64,000 nt of DNA from Actinomycetospora sp. NBRC 106375 (lineage in GTDB: Bacteria > Actinomycetota > Actinomycetes > Mycobacteriales > Pseudonocardiaceae): the NCBI RefSeq assembly GCF_030269665.1, contig NZ_BSTS01000009.1, forward strand, positions 124,001-188,000. The letters run 5' to 3'. Under the pieces are notes generated by a model, which saw nothing but the letters and a program-made list of their open reading frames with translations, had not been told where the DNA came from and ran no database searches. The position numbers were made by a program, and so were the translations under genes. Positions 45,959 through 56,675 of the stretch are shown here, in pieces. Each line of letters begins with the position of its first letter. Position 1 is the first letter of the stretch.

Positions 45959-46206
45959 CAGGTGCTCGCGTCGGCGGCGTGCTGGTCACGGGCCTGGTCG
46001 CGGGCCTCGTTGCGCGCCTGTGCCCGGCGCTCGGTCGCCTCGAGGCGGGCGGCCACGGAGCGCTCCACCACCGTGTCGATGATCGCGGCCAGGCCCCAGC
46101 AGACCGGGCCGACGACGGCCACGACGAGGACGACCTGGAACGTGAAGTCGAGCTGGGTCAGCCAGAGCTCGATCCCGTCCCACCAGGTCGCGACCGCGTG
46201 CAGCAC
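45958..46206 (-). CDS. small membrane protein, coiled C-tail
   Basis: 82 residues from GTG 46206: an aromatic start HAVATWWDGIELWLTQLDF, a long hydrophobic helix FTFQVVLVVAVVGPVCWGLAAII, and a charged tail with repeated ARNEARDQARDQ. The pattern is of a single-pass protein with a cytosolic amphipathic tail. No family recognised. Confidence 0.55.
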   Translation of the reverse strand: MLHAVATWWDGIELWLTQLDFTFQVVLVVAVVGPVCWGLAAIIDTVVERSVAARLEATERRAQARNEARDQARDQHAADAST

Positions 46207-46241
46207 GCCTCGGAACGGTACGCGCGGGCGTGTGAGGTCGG

Positions 46242-47000
46242 TCAGCGGGTCAGGAAGTCCTCGAGGATCGGCGCGACGATCCCGACCCGGGCGAAGACCT
46301 CGGTGTGCTGGGTGCGCGGCAGCACGGCCAGGGCGGCGTCCGGGATCGCGTCGGCCATCGCCACGGCGTGGTCGACGCGCACGAAGTCGTGGTCGCCGAT
46401 CATCACGAGGGTGGGCGCGGTGACCATGGCGAGCTGCGCGGGCGTCCAGTTCTCCTCGGCGCCGACGGTGTGCTGCAGCTTGACGTTGACGGCCTCGAAC
46501 GTGCTGAGCCCGTAGCGCTCGTACTCGCCGACCATGGCCGCGAAGTCCTCCTCCGTGGGCATCCGGGTCGACGTCTCCCACTGCGCCGGGTCGTGGATCT
46601 CGGCGTGGTAGCCGTCCTTGCGGGTGTGCACGGCACCGAGCACCAGGCGCCCGACGCGATCGGGGTGGCGCACGGCCGTCTCGAGGGCCACCAGCCCGCC
46701 CCAGCTGAAGCCGAGCACGTCGGCGCGCTCGAGACCGAGGTGGTCGAGCACGCCGACGACGTCGCCGGCCTGGTTGGCCAGGGTGATCTCGCGGTCGACG
46801 TCGGCGGTGCGGCCGTGACCCTGCAGCTCGATCGGGATCAGGCGCCGGCGCGGGGCGAGCACCGGCAGCAGGGCGCCGAAGCTCAGGTCGAGGGTCTGCA
46901 TCCCGCCGTGCAGCAGGACGAGCGGGTCGCCCTCGCCGTGGTCCTCGTAGTAGACGTCGATGCCGGGCAGGGCCGCGTACGAGCCGGTCACGGTGGTCAT
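46242..47000 (-). CDS. alpha/beta hydrolase
   Basis: This 252-residue hydrolase has DPLVLLHGGMQTLDLS (oxyanion), GHGRTADVDREITLANQAGDVVGVLDHLGLERADVLGFSWGG (nucleophile elbow GFSWGG), the acid in VMIGDHDFVRVDHA and the His in LPRTQHTEVF. The serine elbow is standard for the family, often annotated as a proline iminopeptidase or esterase-like protein. Specificity unknown. ATG 47000 has GGAGGAACC upstream. Confidence 0.85.
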   Translation of the reverse strand: MTTVTGSYAALPGIDVYYEDHGEGDPLVLLHGGMQTLDLSFGALLPVLAPRRRLIPIELQGHGRTADVDREITLANQAGDVVGVLDHLGLERADVLGFSWGGLVALETAVRHPDRVGRLVLGAVHTRKDGYHAEIHDPAQWETSTRMPTEEDFAAMVGEYERYGLSTFEAVNVKLQHTVGAEENWTPAQLAMVTAPTLVMIGDHDFVRVDHAVAMADAIPDAALAVLPRTQHTEVFARVGIVAPILEDFLTR

Positions 47001-47104
47001 GGTGGTTCCTCCGTCGCGAGTCGGGGTCGGTCGTGGGCTAGGACTTCGCGGCGAGCGCCGACTCATCGGGCATCGGTCGTGGCGTCCCGGATAGGTTGCG
47101 GGAC

Positions 47105-48070
47105 ATGTTCGCGGTCTACGCCTCCGAGCCCAACGCCGACGACCCGATCGCCTCCCTCGTGGTGGGCGAGCGGCCCGACCCCGAGGTCCCGGACGGCTGG
47201 GTGCGGGTCAAGGTCGAGGCGGCGAGCCTCAACATGCACGACCTGTGGACGCTGCGCGGCGTCGGCATCAAGGAAGACCAGTTCCCGATGATCCTCGGCT
47301 GCGACGGCGCCGGGACGCTCGACGACGGCACGCCGGTCGTCCTGCACTCGCTCATGGGCGACCCGGACTGGAAGGACGACGAGACCCTCGACCCGAAGCG
47401 CAAGATGCTCACCGAGTGGGCGCAGGGCAGCTTCGCCGACTACGTCGTCGTCCCGCAGCGCAACGCCCTGCCCCGGCCGGAGGGCATGACGGCCACCGCC
47501 GGCGCCGTCATGGGCACCGCGTGGCTCACCGCGTACCGGATGCTGTTCACCAAGTCCGGCCTGCGCGGCGGGCAGACGATGCTCGTCCAGGGCGCGTCGG
47601 GCGGCGTCTCGACCGCGCTCATCCAGCTCGGGCGCGCCGCCGGCATGCAGGTGTGGGTCACCGGGCGCACCGACGAGAAGCGCGAGCTCGCCCTGCGCCT
47701 GGGCGCCCACCAGGTCTTCGAGTCGAACGCGAAGCTGCCCGGCAAGGTGCAGGCGGTGTTCGAGACCGTCGGCGAGGCCACCTGGAAGCACTCGGTCCGC
47801 GCGCTCGTCCCCGGCGGCACGATCGTCTGTTCGGGCGCGACGTCCGGCAACCAGCCGCCCGCCGAGCTCGCCCAGATCTTCTTCCTGCAGAAGAACCTCG
47901 TCGGCTCGACGATGGGCACGCTCGCCGAGCTGCGCGACCTGCTCGACTTCGTCGCCGCCACCGGCATCGCCCCGGAGATCGGCCAGGAGCTGCCGATGAC
48001 CGACGCGAAGAACGGTTTCCAGTCGATGCTCGACGGCGTCACCGCCGGCAAGATCGTCTTCACCCACTAG
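47105..48070 (+). CDS. MDR-type oxidoreductase
   Basis: This 321-residue MDR protein has VRVKVEAASLNMHDLWTLRGVG, FPMILGCDGAGTL, GSFADYVVVPQRN, AWLTAYRMLFTKSGLRGGQTMLVQGASGGVSTALIQLGRAAG (NADP site) and ends TAGKIVFTH. The catalytic zinc ligands of alcohol dehydrogenase are not all present (CDG, no clear structural zinc loop). I take the ATG at 47105 over the upstream TTG. A family C hairpin overlaps its 3' end. Confidence 0.85.
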   Translation: MFAVYASEPNADDPIASLVVGERPDPEVPDGWVRVKVEAASLNMHDLWTLRGVGIKEDQFPMILGCDGAGTLDDGTPVVLHSLMGDPDWKDDETLDPKRKMLTEWAQGSFADYVVVPQRNALPRPEGMTATAGAVMGTAWLTAYRMLFTKSGLRGGQTMLVQGASGGVSTALIQLGRAAGMQVWVTGRTDEKRELALRLGAHQVFESNAKLPGKVQAVFETVGEATWKHSVRALVPGGTIVCSGATSGNQPPAELAQIFFLQKNLVGSTMGTLAELRDLLDFVAATGIAPEIGQELPMTDAKNGFQSMLDGVTAGKIVFTH

Positions 48071-48076
48071 GAGTAT

Positions 48077-48116
48077 GTGAGTGAAATTCCCGGCCATAGC
48101 CGGGAATTTCACTCAC
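48077..48116. terminator. perfect 18-bp hairpin (family C copy 2)
   Basis: GTGAGTGAAATTCCCGGC pairs with GCCGGGAATTTCACTCAC around a 4-nt loop, between convergent genes. Its outer GTGAG...CTCAC arms, 40-nt length and following GTA match the copy at 34191-34230 while the inner stem bases differ in a compensated way. Confidence 0.75.
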
Positions 48117-48948
48117 GTAGGAAGGCGAGCAGGGTCTCGGTGACGGTCGGGGCGCTGCGGACCGGGAGCCAGTGGTCGCCGCCGGGCACGGGCACGTAGG
48201 TGAACGGGCCGTCGACGAAGTGCCGCGAGCCCGTCATCTGCGCCTCGACGAGGGCGACGTCGTCCTCGCCGAGCATGCCCAGCACCGGGCACGTCAGCGG
48301 CGGCAGCCCGAGCGGGGTGTCGTCGGTGAACGTGCGCGGGTCGACGTTCGCGCGGTACCAGTTCAGCCCCGCGACCAGCGCGCCCGGCCGGGACAGGTCC
48401 GCGATCTGGGTGCGCACGAGGTCGTCGTCGGCGCCGGGGTGCAGCCAGCGCCGGAAGAGCGCCCAGTCGTCGGCGGACAGCACCTCCTCGGCGACCCCGG
48501 GGAACTGGAACCAGAGCATGTACCAGGACCGGGCGCGCTGCTCGAGGCCCGCGGCGCGGAACGCCTCGGGATGCCCGACCGCCAGCGCGGCGTAGCGGGT
48601 GACCCGGTCGCTGCGCAGGGCCAGCGCCCAGCCGAGCGCGGAGCCCCAGTCGTGCGCGGCGACCGCGGCCCGCTCGACGCCGCGCTCGGTCAGCAGCGCC
48701 AGCATGTCGTTCACCGAGTGGTGCAGCCGGTAGGACGCGACGTCCTCGGGCTTGTCGCTGTCGCCGAAGCCGCGCAGGTCCGGAGCGATCACGCGGTACC
48801 CGGCGGCGACGAGGGCCTCGATCTGGGCCCGCCACAGCGTGGCGCGGTCGGGGAAGCCGTGCAGCAGCAGCACCGCCGGGCCGCTGCCGGCGTCGAGCAC
48901 CGAGAGCGTGATGTCGGGCAGGGAGACGCGGACCGGCTCGGGGATCAC
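48109..48948 (-). CDS. epoxide-hydrolase/haloalkane-type alpha/beta hydrolase
   Basis: This 279-residue hydrolase has LLLHGFPDRATLWRAQIEALVAAGYRVIAPDLRGFGDSDKP, an alpha/beta start typical of epoxide hydrolases, then AAHDWGSALGWALAL (nucleophile Asp in HDWGS, as in epoxide and haloalkane hydrolases), and the His in PGGDHWLPV. The aspartate nucleophile suggests a hydrolytic mechanism via an ester intermediate. GTG 48948 overlaps the stop of the FAD protein upstream (GTGA), so the two are coupled. Its last codons run into the family C hairpin. Confidence 0.85.
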   Translation of the reverse strand: MIPEPVRVSLPDITLSVLDAGSGPAVLLLHGFPDRATLWRAQIEALVAAGYRVIAPDLRGFGDSDKPEDVASYRLHHSVNDMLALLTERGVERAAVAAHDWGSALGWALALRSDRVTRYAALAVGHPEAFRAAGLEQRARSWYMLWFQFPGVAEEVLSADDWALFRRWLHPGADDDLVRTQIADLSRPGALVAGLNWYRANVDPRTFTDDTPLGLPPLTCPVLGMLGEDDVALVEAQMTGSRHFVDGPFTYVPVPGGDHWLPVRSAPTVTETLLAFLRE

Positions 48949-50924
48949 GCCGACAATCGTCCCGCGGCCGGCGCGACCTCGGCGAGCACCGCGCGGGCCA
49001 GGGCGTCGTTGGCGCGAAAGCTCAGCGCGTTGGTGTTCGGCCGGGTGAACGCGCCGGGCAGCCGGACGTTCGTGTGCGGCCCGATCGCGAAGCGCCCGGG
49101 GTCGGGCCGGCCCTCGGCGTCGACCAGCCGGAAGTCCGTCGTGCGCACCCGCACGAGGCCGGTGTTGTGCAGCGTCACCGACGCGCCGGAGTGCGCGACC
49201 GCAGCGTCGGCGGCGTGCACGGCGACCGCCGACCCGGCGTCGCGACCGCCGACGGCGTGCTCCTCGCGCAGGGTCTCCTCGTCGAGCAGACCCTCGGCGT
49301 GGAGCCCCGCGAGCATCGGGTCGTCGCTGCGGCTCACGCTCGGCGACGACAGGCGCGCCTCGACGAACGTCTCGGCGGTCACGGCGACGTGGTCGAGCGA
49401 GGCGCTGGTGGCCCGGAACCCGCCGTCGACGGGCTCGACCTGCAGGCCCGCGCCGAGGAACACGACATAACCGGCTCGCGAGAGGGCGAGCAGCTGGCGC
49501 AGGCGCGGCCCGGGCGGCCCGCTGGCCAGCGAGCTGAACAGGTTCTGCCACCACGCGAGGTCCTGGGCCCGCGAGCGCGGCGTCAGCGCCGGGGTGCCCG
49601 CGAGCTCCGCGACCTGCGCGAACACCGAGAGCAGCCCCACGAACGCCCCGAGCTCGGCCGTGTAGCGGTCGTCGACGTGACGGGCGAGGTCGTCGAGGAC
49701 GTACGCGCGCAGCCGTTCCTGCAGGCCCGCGAGGTCCGGCGCGGACACGTCCTCGAGGGGGCGGTCGATCCGCTCGAAGTCGAGCCGGTCGGCGGGGTCG
49801 GGGACGAAACCGGCGACCAGCTCCCACATCGCCGGCGTGTACCAGTCGAGCTCGGCGTAGCGCAGGGCGAAGTCGTCCCACACCCCCCGCACGCGGTCGG
49901 GGTGGCCGGCGAAGAGCTCGTGGTAGTACGCCCAGCCGACCTCCTTGGCCATCAGCGGCCACACGTCGCGGCGCAGGTCGACCGATCCCCGCCGCACGAA
50001 CCCGGCGATCTCGTCCGGCCCGAGGAAGCGCGGCAGCGGCGGCCGCGGTCCGCGCAGCGCGTACTCGGTCTTCGCGTGGTACGGGACGCCGCGCCCGGAC
50101 CCGACGTGGACGACGGGCTCCCGGCCCGAGGGCACGTAGTCCAGGGTGCCGTCGCCGCGGTCGGCGAACCGGCCGCCGCGGCCCTCGAAGAGCAGGACCA
50201 TGAGGTCGATGAACGCGAGCCCCATCCCCCGGGCGATCACCGTCTCGCCGGCGGGGATGCGGTCGAGGTCGGAGTCGGTGGTCTGCTCGGGCGGGAAGTA
50301 GCGCAGCCCGTGCTCCTCGGCGTGGGCGGCCAGGGCGGCCTCGTCGGCGGTGGGTGCCGCGTCGAGGTGGCCGGACGCGAGCACGAGCACGTCGGCGGGC
50401 AGCTCCCCGCCGCCGTCGAGGAGGACGGTGTCCGGCGAGCCGCGCCGCAGCCCGACCGCGCGGGTCCGGTGCCGCTCGACGCGGACCTGCGGCGGGAGGT
50501 CCGCGAGGACGCGGCGCAGGACGTAGTCCAGGTAGTGGCTCTGCAGCCGCCGCGTCGCGAAGGTTGCGGGGCCGAGGGCCCGCAGCTCCTCGCCGACCGC
50601 GCCGTCGGGCACCGTCTCGCCGGGGAGCTCGCCGTCGCGCACCGCGACGGCCCACTGGTACAGCGACGGACCCGGCACGATCGGTCCGTCGCAGCGCACG
50701 CTGTCGTCGGTGAACATCGTGACGTCGGCCGCCATGGAGTTCATCCAGAGCAGCGCCGACTGGTCCTCACGCCAGATGCGTCCCGCGCCGTCGGGGTAGG
50801 GGTCGACGAGGTGGACGTGGAGCACGTCGCCGGCGGACACGAACTCGGGGGCGCTCGCCGCGAGGCGTTCGAGCACGCCGGTCCCGCGAGGTCCGCCCCC
50901 GACGATCACCACCGAGCGTGGCAT
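48945..50924 (-). CDS. FAD/NAD(P)-binding protein (NAD_binding_9 type)
   Basis: This 659-residue protein has an N-terminal dinucleotide motif VVIVGGGPRGTGVLERLAA and segments GRIWREDQSALLWMNSMAADVTMFTD and VLVLASGHLD. The length and GPRG-type fingerprint match the NAD_binding_9 group of adenylate- and FAD-binding proteins related to ornithine/lysine N-hydroxylases. The middle section has FADRGDGTLDYVPSGREPVVHVGSGRGVPYHAKTEYALRG and no clear catalytic motif. A biosynthetic or detoxifying oxidation is likely. It is coupled to the hydrolase downstream. Confidence 0.8.
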   Translation of the reverse strand: MPRSVVIVGGGPRGTGVLERLAASAPEFVSAGDVLHVHLVDPYPDGAGRIWREDQSALLWMNSMAADVTMFTDDSVRCDGPIVPGPSLYQWAVAVRDGELPGETVPDGAVGEELRALGPATFATRRLQSHYLDYVLRRVLADLPPQVRVERHRTRAVGLRRGSPDTVLLDGGGELPADVLVLASGHLDAAPTADEAALAAHAEEHGLRYFPPEQTTDSDLDRIPAGETVIARGMGLAFIDLMVLLFEGRGGRFADRGDGTLDYVPSGREPVVHVGSGRGVPYHAKTEYALRGPRPPLPRFLGPDEIAGFVRRGSVDLRRDVWPLMAKEVGWAYYHELFAGHPDRVRGVWDDFALRYAELDWYTPAMWELVAGFVPDPADRLDFERIDRPLEDVSAPDLAGLQERLRAYVLDDLARHVDDRYTAELGAFVGLLSVFAQVAELAGTPALTPRSRAQDLAWWQNLFSSLASGPPGPRLRQLLALSRAGYVVFLGAGLQVEPVDGGFRATSASLDHVAVTAETFVEARLSSPSVSRSDDPMLAGLHAEGLLDEETLREEHAVGGRDAGSAVAVHAADAAVAHSGASVTLHNTGLVRVRTTDFRLVDAEGRPDPGRFAIGPHTNVRLPGAFTRPNTNALSFRANDALARAVLAEVAPAAGRLSA

Positions 50925-51032
50925 CCGTCCGCCCCTCCGCCGTCGACACTGCGCGCCCGTGACCGATTATCCCTGCTCCACCGGGGTCAACCACGCGTGA
51001 GCGCGAGCGCTTCCCCACCGGGGCGCCCGCGT

Positions 51033-51078
51033 GACGACGAACGCCCGCCCCCGCCGGAGCGGGAACGGGCGTCGTCGC
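51033..51078. terminator. GC-rich hairpin after the DEAD-box gene
   Basis: Inverted repeat with arms CGACGAACGCCCG and CGGGCGTCGTCG around a GC loop, 16 nt beyond the helicase stop on its strand. It likely terminates the helicase transcript. Confidence 0.6.
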
Positions 51079-51093
51079 GGTGCTCTCGGAGCC

Positions 51094-52983
51094 TCAGCGG
51101 CGCTTCGGGCCGCGCGGGCGGTCTCCTCGATCGCTGGCCTTCTCGTCGCCCGACGCGCGGCGCAGCCCCATCGGCCGGCCGGCGACGCGGGCACGCTGCA
51201 GGCGCTTGACCACGGGGCCCGGCACGTTGTCCGGCAGCTCGACCAGCGTGTGGTCGGGCCGGATGTCGATGTGCCCGATGTGCGCGGAGTCGAGCCCCGC
51301 CTCGTTGGCGATGGCGCCGACGATCGCGCCCGGCCGCACGCGCTGGTTGTGGCCGACGTCGATGCGGTAGGTGTCGCGGCCCGAGCCGACGTCCCAGGAC
51401 GGGGCCTTGCCGCGACCCTGGCCGCGGTCGGGCTTGCCGTCGCGGGCACCGCGCTTGTCGGGACGCTCGCCGCGCGGCGGCGGTGCCGGCAGGTCCTCGA
51501 CCAGCAGCGGCTTGTCGCCCTGCACCATCTTGGCCAGCGAGGCCGCCAGCTCCAGCGGGTCGACGCCGGTCTCGGCGACGTAGTCGCCGACGATGCCGCG
51601 GTACACGTCCATCGGGTCGCCGCCGGTGACCGTGCCGTCGAGCGTGCCGGTGATGCGGTCGGCGAAGCGGCGCTTGCGCACCTCGTTGACCTCGTCGGTG
51701 CCCGGCACCGACATCTCCTCGGCCTTCTGCTTGGTGACGCCCTCGATCATGCGCATGGTGCGGATCTGGCCGCGCGTCACGAACGAGATCGCCTCGCCGC
51801 TGCGCCCGGCCCGGCCGGTGCGACCGATGCGGTGCACGTAGGACTCGGGGTCGGTGGGCAGGTCGTGGTTGACCACCAGCGAGATGCGGTCGACGTCGAG
51901 GCCGCGGGCGGCGACGTCGGTGGCCACCAGCACGTCGATCTTGCCCGACCGCAGGTCGGCGATCGTCTTCTCGCGCTGGACCTGCGAGAGGTCCCCGGAG
52001 ATGGCGACGGCGGCGAAGCCGCGGCGGTTGAGCGCCTCGGTGACGTCGGTGGTGTTCTGGCGGGTGCGCACGAACACCAGGCAGGCGTCGAAGTCCTCGA
52101 CCTGCAGCACCCGGGAGAGCGCGTCGGCCTTGAGCCGCTCGGGCAGCACGACGTAGCGCTGCCGGGTGTTGACGCCGGTCTGGGTCTTCGACTTGATCGA
52201 GACCTCGGCGGGCGCGTTGAGGTGCCGGCGCGAGACCTCGCGGATCGCCGCGGGCATCGTCGCCGAGAACAGCGCGACCTGGCGCTGATCGGGCAGCTTC
52301 TCGAAGAGCGCCTCGACCTCCTCGAGGAAGCCCATCTGGAGCATCTCGTCGGCCTCGTCGAGGACGAAATGCGCGACGTTCGAGAGGTCGAGCGTGCCCT
52401 TCTCGAGGTGGTCGGCCACGCGGCCGGGGGTGCCGACGACGATCTGGCCGCCGCGGCGCAGCCCGTGCAGCTGCGGACCGTAGGGCGCGCCGCCGTAGAG
52501 CTGGACGACCTCGAGGCCGCGCACCGCGGTGCCGAGGCGCTCGATGGCCTCGGCGACCTGGATGGCGAGTTCGCGGGTCGGCGTGAGGACCAGGGCCTGC
52601 ACGTTCTTCTGCGACGGTTCGATCGCCGAGAGCATCGGCAGCGCGAACGCGGCGGTCTTACCGGTGCCGGTCTGCGCGAGACCGAGGACGTCGCGCCCGT
52701 CGAGCAGCAGCGGGATCGTCTCGGTCTGGATCGGGGTGGGCGTCTCGAACCCGGCCTCGGCCAGGGTGCCGAGCAGGCGCTCGTCGAGCCCGAGCGCGGC
52801 GAAGCCGGACGCGGGGACGTCGGGCTCGGAGGCGGCGGGCTCGGGGGTCTCGTCGTTCTGGTGGGTCGCTTCGTCAGCGGCCTCGGGGATCTCCGGCGCC
52901 GTGTCGGCGTCATCGGAGGTGGAGGGGGCGATCACGTCGACGAGCTCGACGTCGTGATCAGTCAGGACAGCAGCGTTGGTCAC
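51094..52983 (-). CDS. deaD: DEAD-box RNA helicase (DeaD/CsdA-like)
   Basis: This 629-residue helicase has an acidic N-extension (about 60 residues) and motif order: Q motif GLDERLLGTLAEAGFETPTPIQ, I AQTGTGKT, Ia PTRELA, Ib TPGRV, II DEAD, III SAT, IV LVFVRTRQ, V ATDVAARGLDVD, VI HRIGRTGRAGRSG. A C-terminal DbpA-type RNA-binding domain (TYRIDVGHNQRVRPGAIVGAIANEAGLDSAHIGHIDIRPDHTLVELP split over strands) and a basic tail follow. It functions in ribosome assembly and RNA turnover, especially in the cold. GTG 52983 is the start. Confidence 0.94.
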   Translation of the reverse strand: MTNAAVLTDHDVELVDVIAPSTSDDADTAPEIPEAADEATHQNDETPEPAASEPDVPASGFAALGLDERLLGTLAEAGFETPTPIQTETIPLLLDGRDVLGLAQTGTGKTAAFALPMLSAIEPSQKNVQALVLTPTRELAIQVAEAIERLGTAVRGLEVVQLYGGAPYGPQLHGLRRGGQIVVGTPGRVADHLEKGTLDLSNVAHFVLDEADEMLQMGFLEEVEALFEKLPDQRQVALFSATMPAAIREVSRRHLNAPAEVSIKSKTQTGVNTRQRYVVLPERLKADALSRVLQVEDFDACLVFVRTRQNTTDVTEALNRRGFAAVAISGDLSQVQREKTIADLRSGKIDVLVATDVAARGLDVDRISLVVNHDLPTDPESYVHRIGRTGRAGRSGEAISFVTRGQIRTMRMIEGVTKQKAEEMSVPGTDEVNEVRKRRFADRITGTLDGTVTGGDPMDVYRGIVGDYVAETGVDPLELAASLAKMVQGDKPLLVEDLPAPPPRGERPDKRGARDGKPDRGQGRGKAPSWDVGSGRDTYRIDVGHNQRVRPGAIVGAIANEAGLDSAHIGHIDIRPDHTLVELPDNVPGPVVKRLQRARVAGRPMGLRRASGDEKASDRGDRPRGPKRR

Positions 52984-53137
52984 GTAGTTCTTTCAGGAGA
53001 GGGAGCAAACGGACGCAGAGCTGTCCGTGGACCCGGTCACATCTCCGGCGTCTTTCCCAGACCGACAGCTCGGCTCTGTAACCAGTCTACGCGAGAGGTC
53101 ATTCCCGACCGACGCCCTGTGACCGCCTCGACCGCGG

Positions 53138-55090
<1,953 letters not shown>

Positions 55091-55223
55091 CGTCCCATGA
55101 GCCCCGGGCGCGGTCCGCGATGTGCGGGGTTGGTAACCTCGGTGCTCTGCGTGGAGCGGTCGAGCGCCCCCGCGCGCTCCCGAGACGACAGACGGCACCG
55201 ACAGACGAGGTTCGAAGACTCCC

Positions 55224-55517
55224 GTGGCGAACATCAAGCAGCAGGTCAAGCGCATCCGCAAGAACGAGGAGGCGCGCCAGCGGAACAAGGCGGCGAAGTC
55301 GCGCATCAAGACCGCGATCCGCCGCTACCGCGAGGCCGTCGAGGCCGGCGACACCGAGGTGGCCACCACCCGGCAGCGCGAGGCCGCCCGCCTGCTCGAC
55401 AAGGCCGTCAGCAAGGGCGTCATCCACAAGAACCAGGCGGCGAACAAGAAGTCGCGCATGGCGCACCGCGCCGAGCGCTTCACCGTCGACGCCAAGGCGG
55501 GCAAGACGCCGGCCTGA
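55224..55517 (+). CDS. rpsT: 30S ribosomal protein S20
   Basis: This 97-residue basic protein shows [40 protein letters not shown] and [23 protein letters not shown], the S20 helical repeats, and ends DAKAGKTPA. It binds 16S rRNA early in assembly. GTG start after a promoter-like TAACCT (55134-55139). Terminator follows at 55549. Confidence 0.97.
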   Translation: MANIKQQVKRIRKNEEARQRNKAAKSRIKTAIRRYREAVEAGDTEVATTRQREAARLLDKAVSKGVIHKNQAANKKSRMAHRAERFTVDAKAGKTPA

Positions 55518-55548
55518 GCCCGGCCTGAGCCCGGCCCACAGCACGACC

Positions 55549-55582
55549 ACGGCCCGTTCCCGGCTCGCCGGGAGCGGGCCGT
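55549..55582 (+). terminator. intrinsic terminator of rpsT
   Basis: GGCCCGTTCCCGGC pairs with GCCGGGAGCGGGCC (loop TC), followed by GTCGTCGTGTTGGT, a moderately U-rich tail. The hairpin begins about 33 nt after the rpsT stop. Confidence 0.75.
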
Positions 55583-55762
55583 CGTCGTGTTGGTGCAACC
55601 GAGGGCCGTTCGTCACCCGACCGGGCTAGGGTGAGCGAGTCGCGCCTCTTATCCATCGTCGCGAAGAGGGCGAACCCTACCCCCGCGTCCGATTGACGGC
55701 CGAGTGTGCCACTTGGACAGTTACTCCTCGTGATGTGATGTCGGACTCCCACGAGGTCAACC

Positions 55763-56608
55763 ATGGCGGCAAACCACGAGCCCGAGCAGCCGAACCCGCG
55801 TCGAGCCCAAGGGCTGCTCGTCACTCTTCTCATGATCCCCGTCGGGGTGCTCGTGTTCGTCGCTTCGAAGAGCATCACCCGTGAGTTCGGAGCGCTCGGA
55901 GGTCTGCTGGCGGGTGGTATCGCCGGAGGGCTCTTCTACTTCATCTCTCGTGGCTTGCGGCGCGCGAAACAGATGCGGGCGCCGTCCGCCGCTGACGTCC
56001 TGGCCACCGACGATCGGCCTCCGGTGCTCTACCTGCGTCCCTTCTCCAACGACGGTGTTGTGCTCAGCGGTCACTACTTCCTCTTCAAGACCTACGAGGA
56101 GCACCTCGTCAAGGCCCTCAGCGATATCGGGCCTGTTGTGGCCGTCGGGTCACCGGGCGAGAACGCCCGCACCCCCGAGGTCGGAGCGGCCAGGATGTAC
56201 CTGCGCGACGACGCGTGGCAGGAGCGCGTCGGACACCTCATCCGGCAGTCGAGTCTGATCGTTCTCCACGGCGGGAGCTCACCGGGAGTGCTCTGGGAGC
56301 TGAGGAGCGTCCTCGCTCAAGGCAGGCCCGAGCGCCTCATCGTCTGCCTCCCGGTGGACGCCGCACAGACCCCGAAGAAACTCCGCCATGCCGAGGCCCG
56401 CTATGTGGACTTCGTTCGGTCGAGTTGGGGCATCTTCCCGCGGCCCTTACCGCTGTTCGCCGGCGGTTGTGCATTCCTCTACTTCCTCCCTGACTGGACG
56501 CCTCAGCTCCTCCGGCGGGACATGCCGGTGCCAGCGGGATATCCCCCACAGACGGCAGCTCTGAGAGGACTCGGCAGCTCCTTCCGCTCCCGGCTTGCCA
56601 CCGCCTAG
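55763..56608 (+). CDS. membrane-anchored protein with TIR-like Rossmann domain
   Basis: 281 residues: two adjacent hydrophobic segments (LLVTLLMIPVGVLVFVASKS, about 19-38, and LGGLLAGGIAGGLFYFISRGL, about 45-66), then a globular domain beginning PVLYLRPFSNDGVVL (about 91). A later half DDAWQERVGHLIRQSSLIVLHGGSSPGVLWELRSVLAQG (about 150-190) resembles the TIR-type half of W-x-E-R-I...R-S-x-V-V-L-S...W-x-x-x-E-L. The WELR Glu aligns with the catalytic Glu of TIR NADases, though this is by eye. A hydrophobic C-terminal stretch follows. Codon use is visibly less GC-biased than neighbours (GCA, CAA, ACT, CTT, TCT, TTG, AAA occur in the first 70 codons), suggesting transfer. It stands alone between rpsT and holA. 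Confidence 0.65.
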   Translation: MAANHEPEQPNPRRAQGLLVTLLMIPVGVLVFVASKSITREFGALGGLLAGGIAGGLFYFISRGLRRAKQMRAPSAADVLATDDRPPVLYLRPFSNDGVVLSGHYFLFKTYEEHLVKALSDIGPVVAVGSPGENARTPEVGAARMYLRDDAWQERVGHLIRQSSLIVLHGGSSPGVLWELRSVLAQGRPERLIVCLPVDAAQTPKKLRHAEARYVDFVRSSWGIFPRPLPLFAGGCAFLYFLPDWTPQLLRRDMPVPAGYPPQTAALRGLGSSFRSRLATA

Positions 56609-56675
56609 CCGGCCGATAGGCGTTTCTAGGTGTGTTCCACCGTGGCCGGCTTCATCCCGGGAAGCGCCGCGGGCC

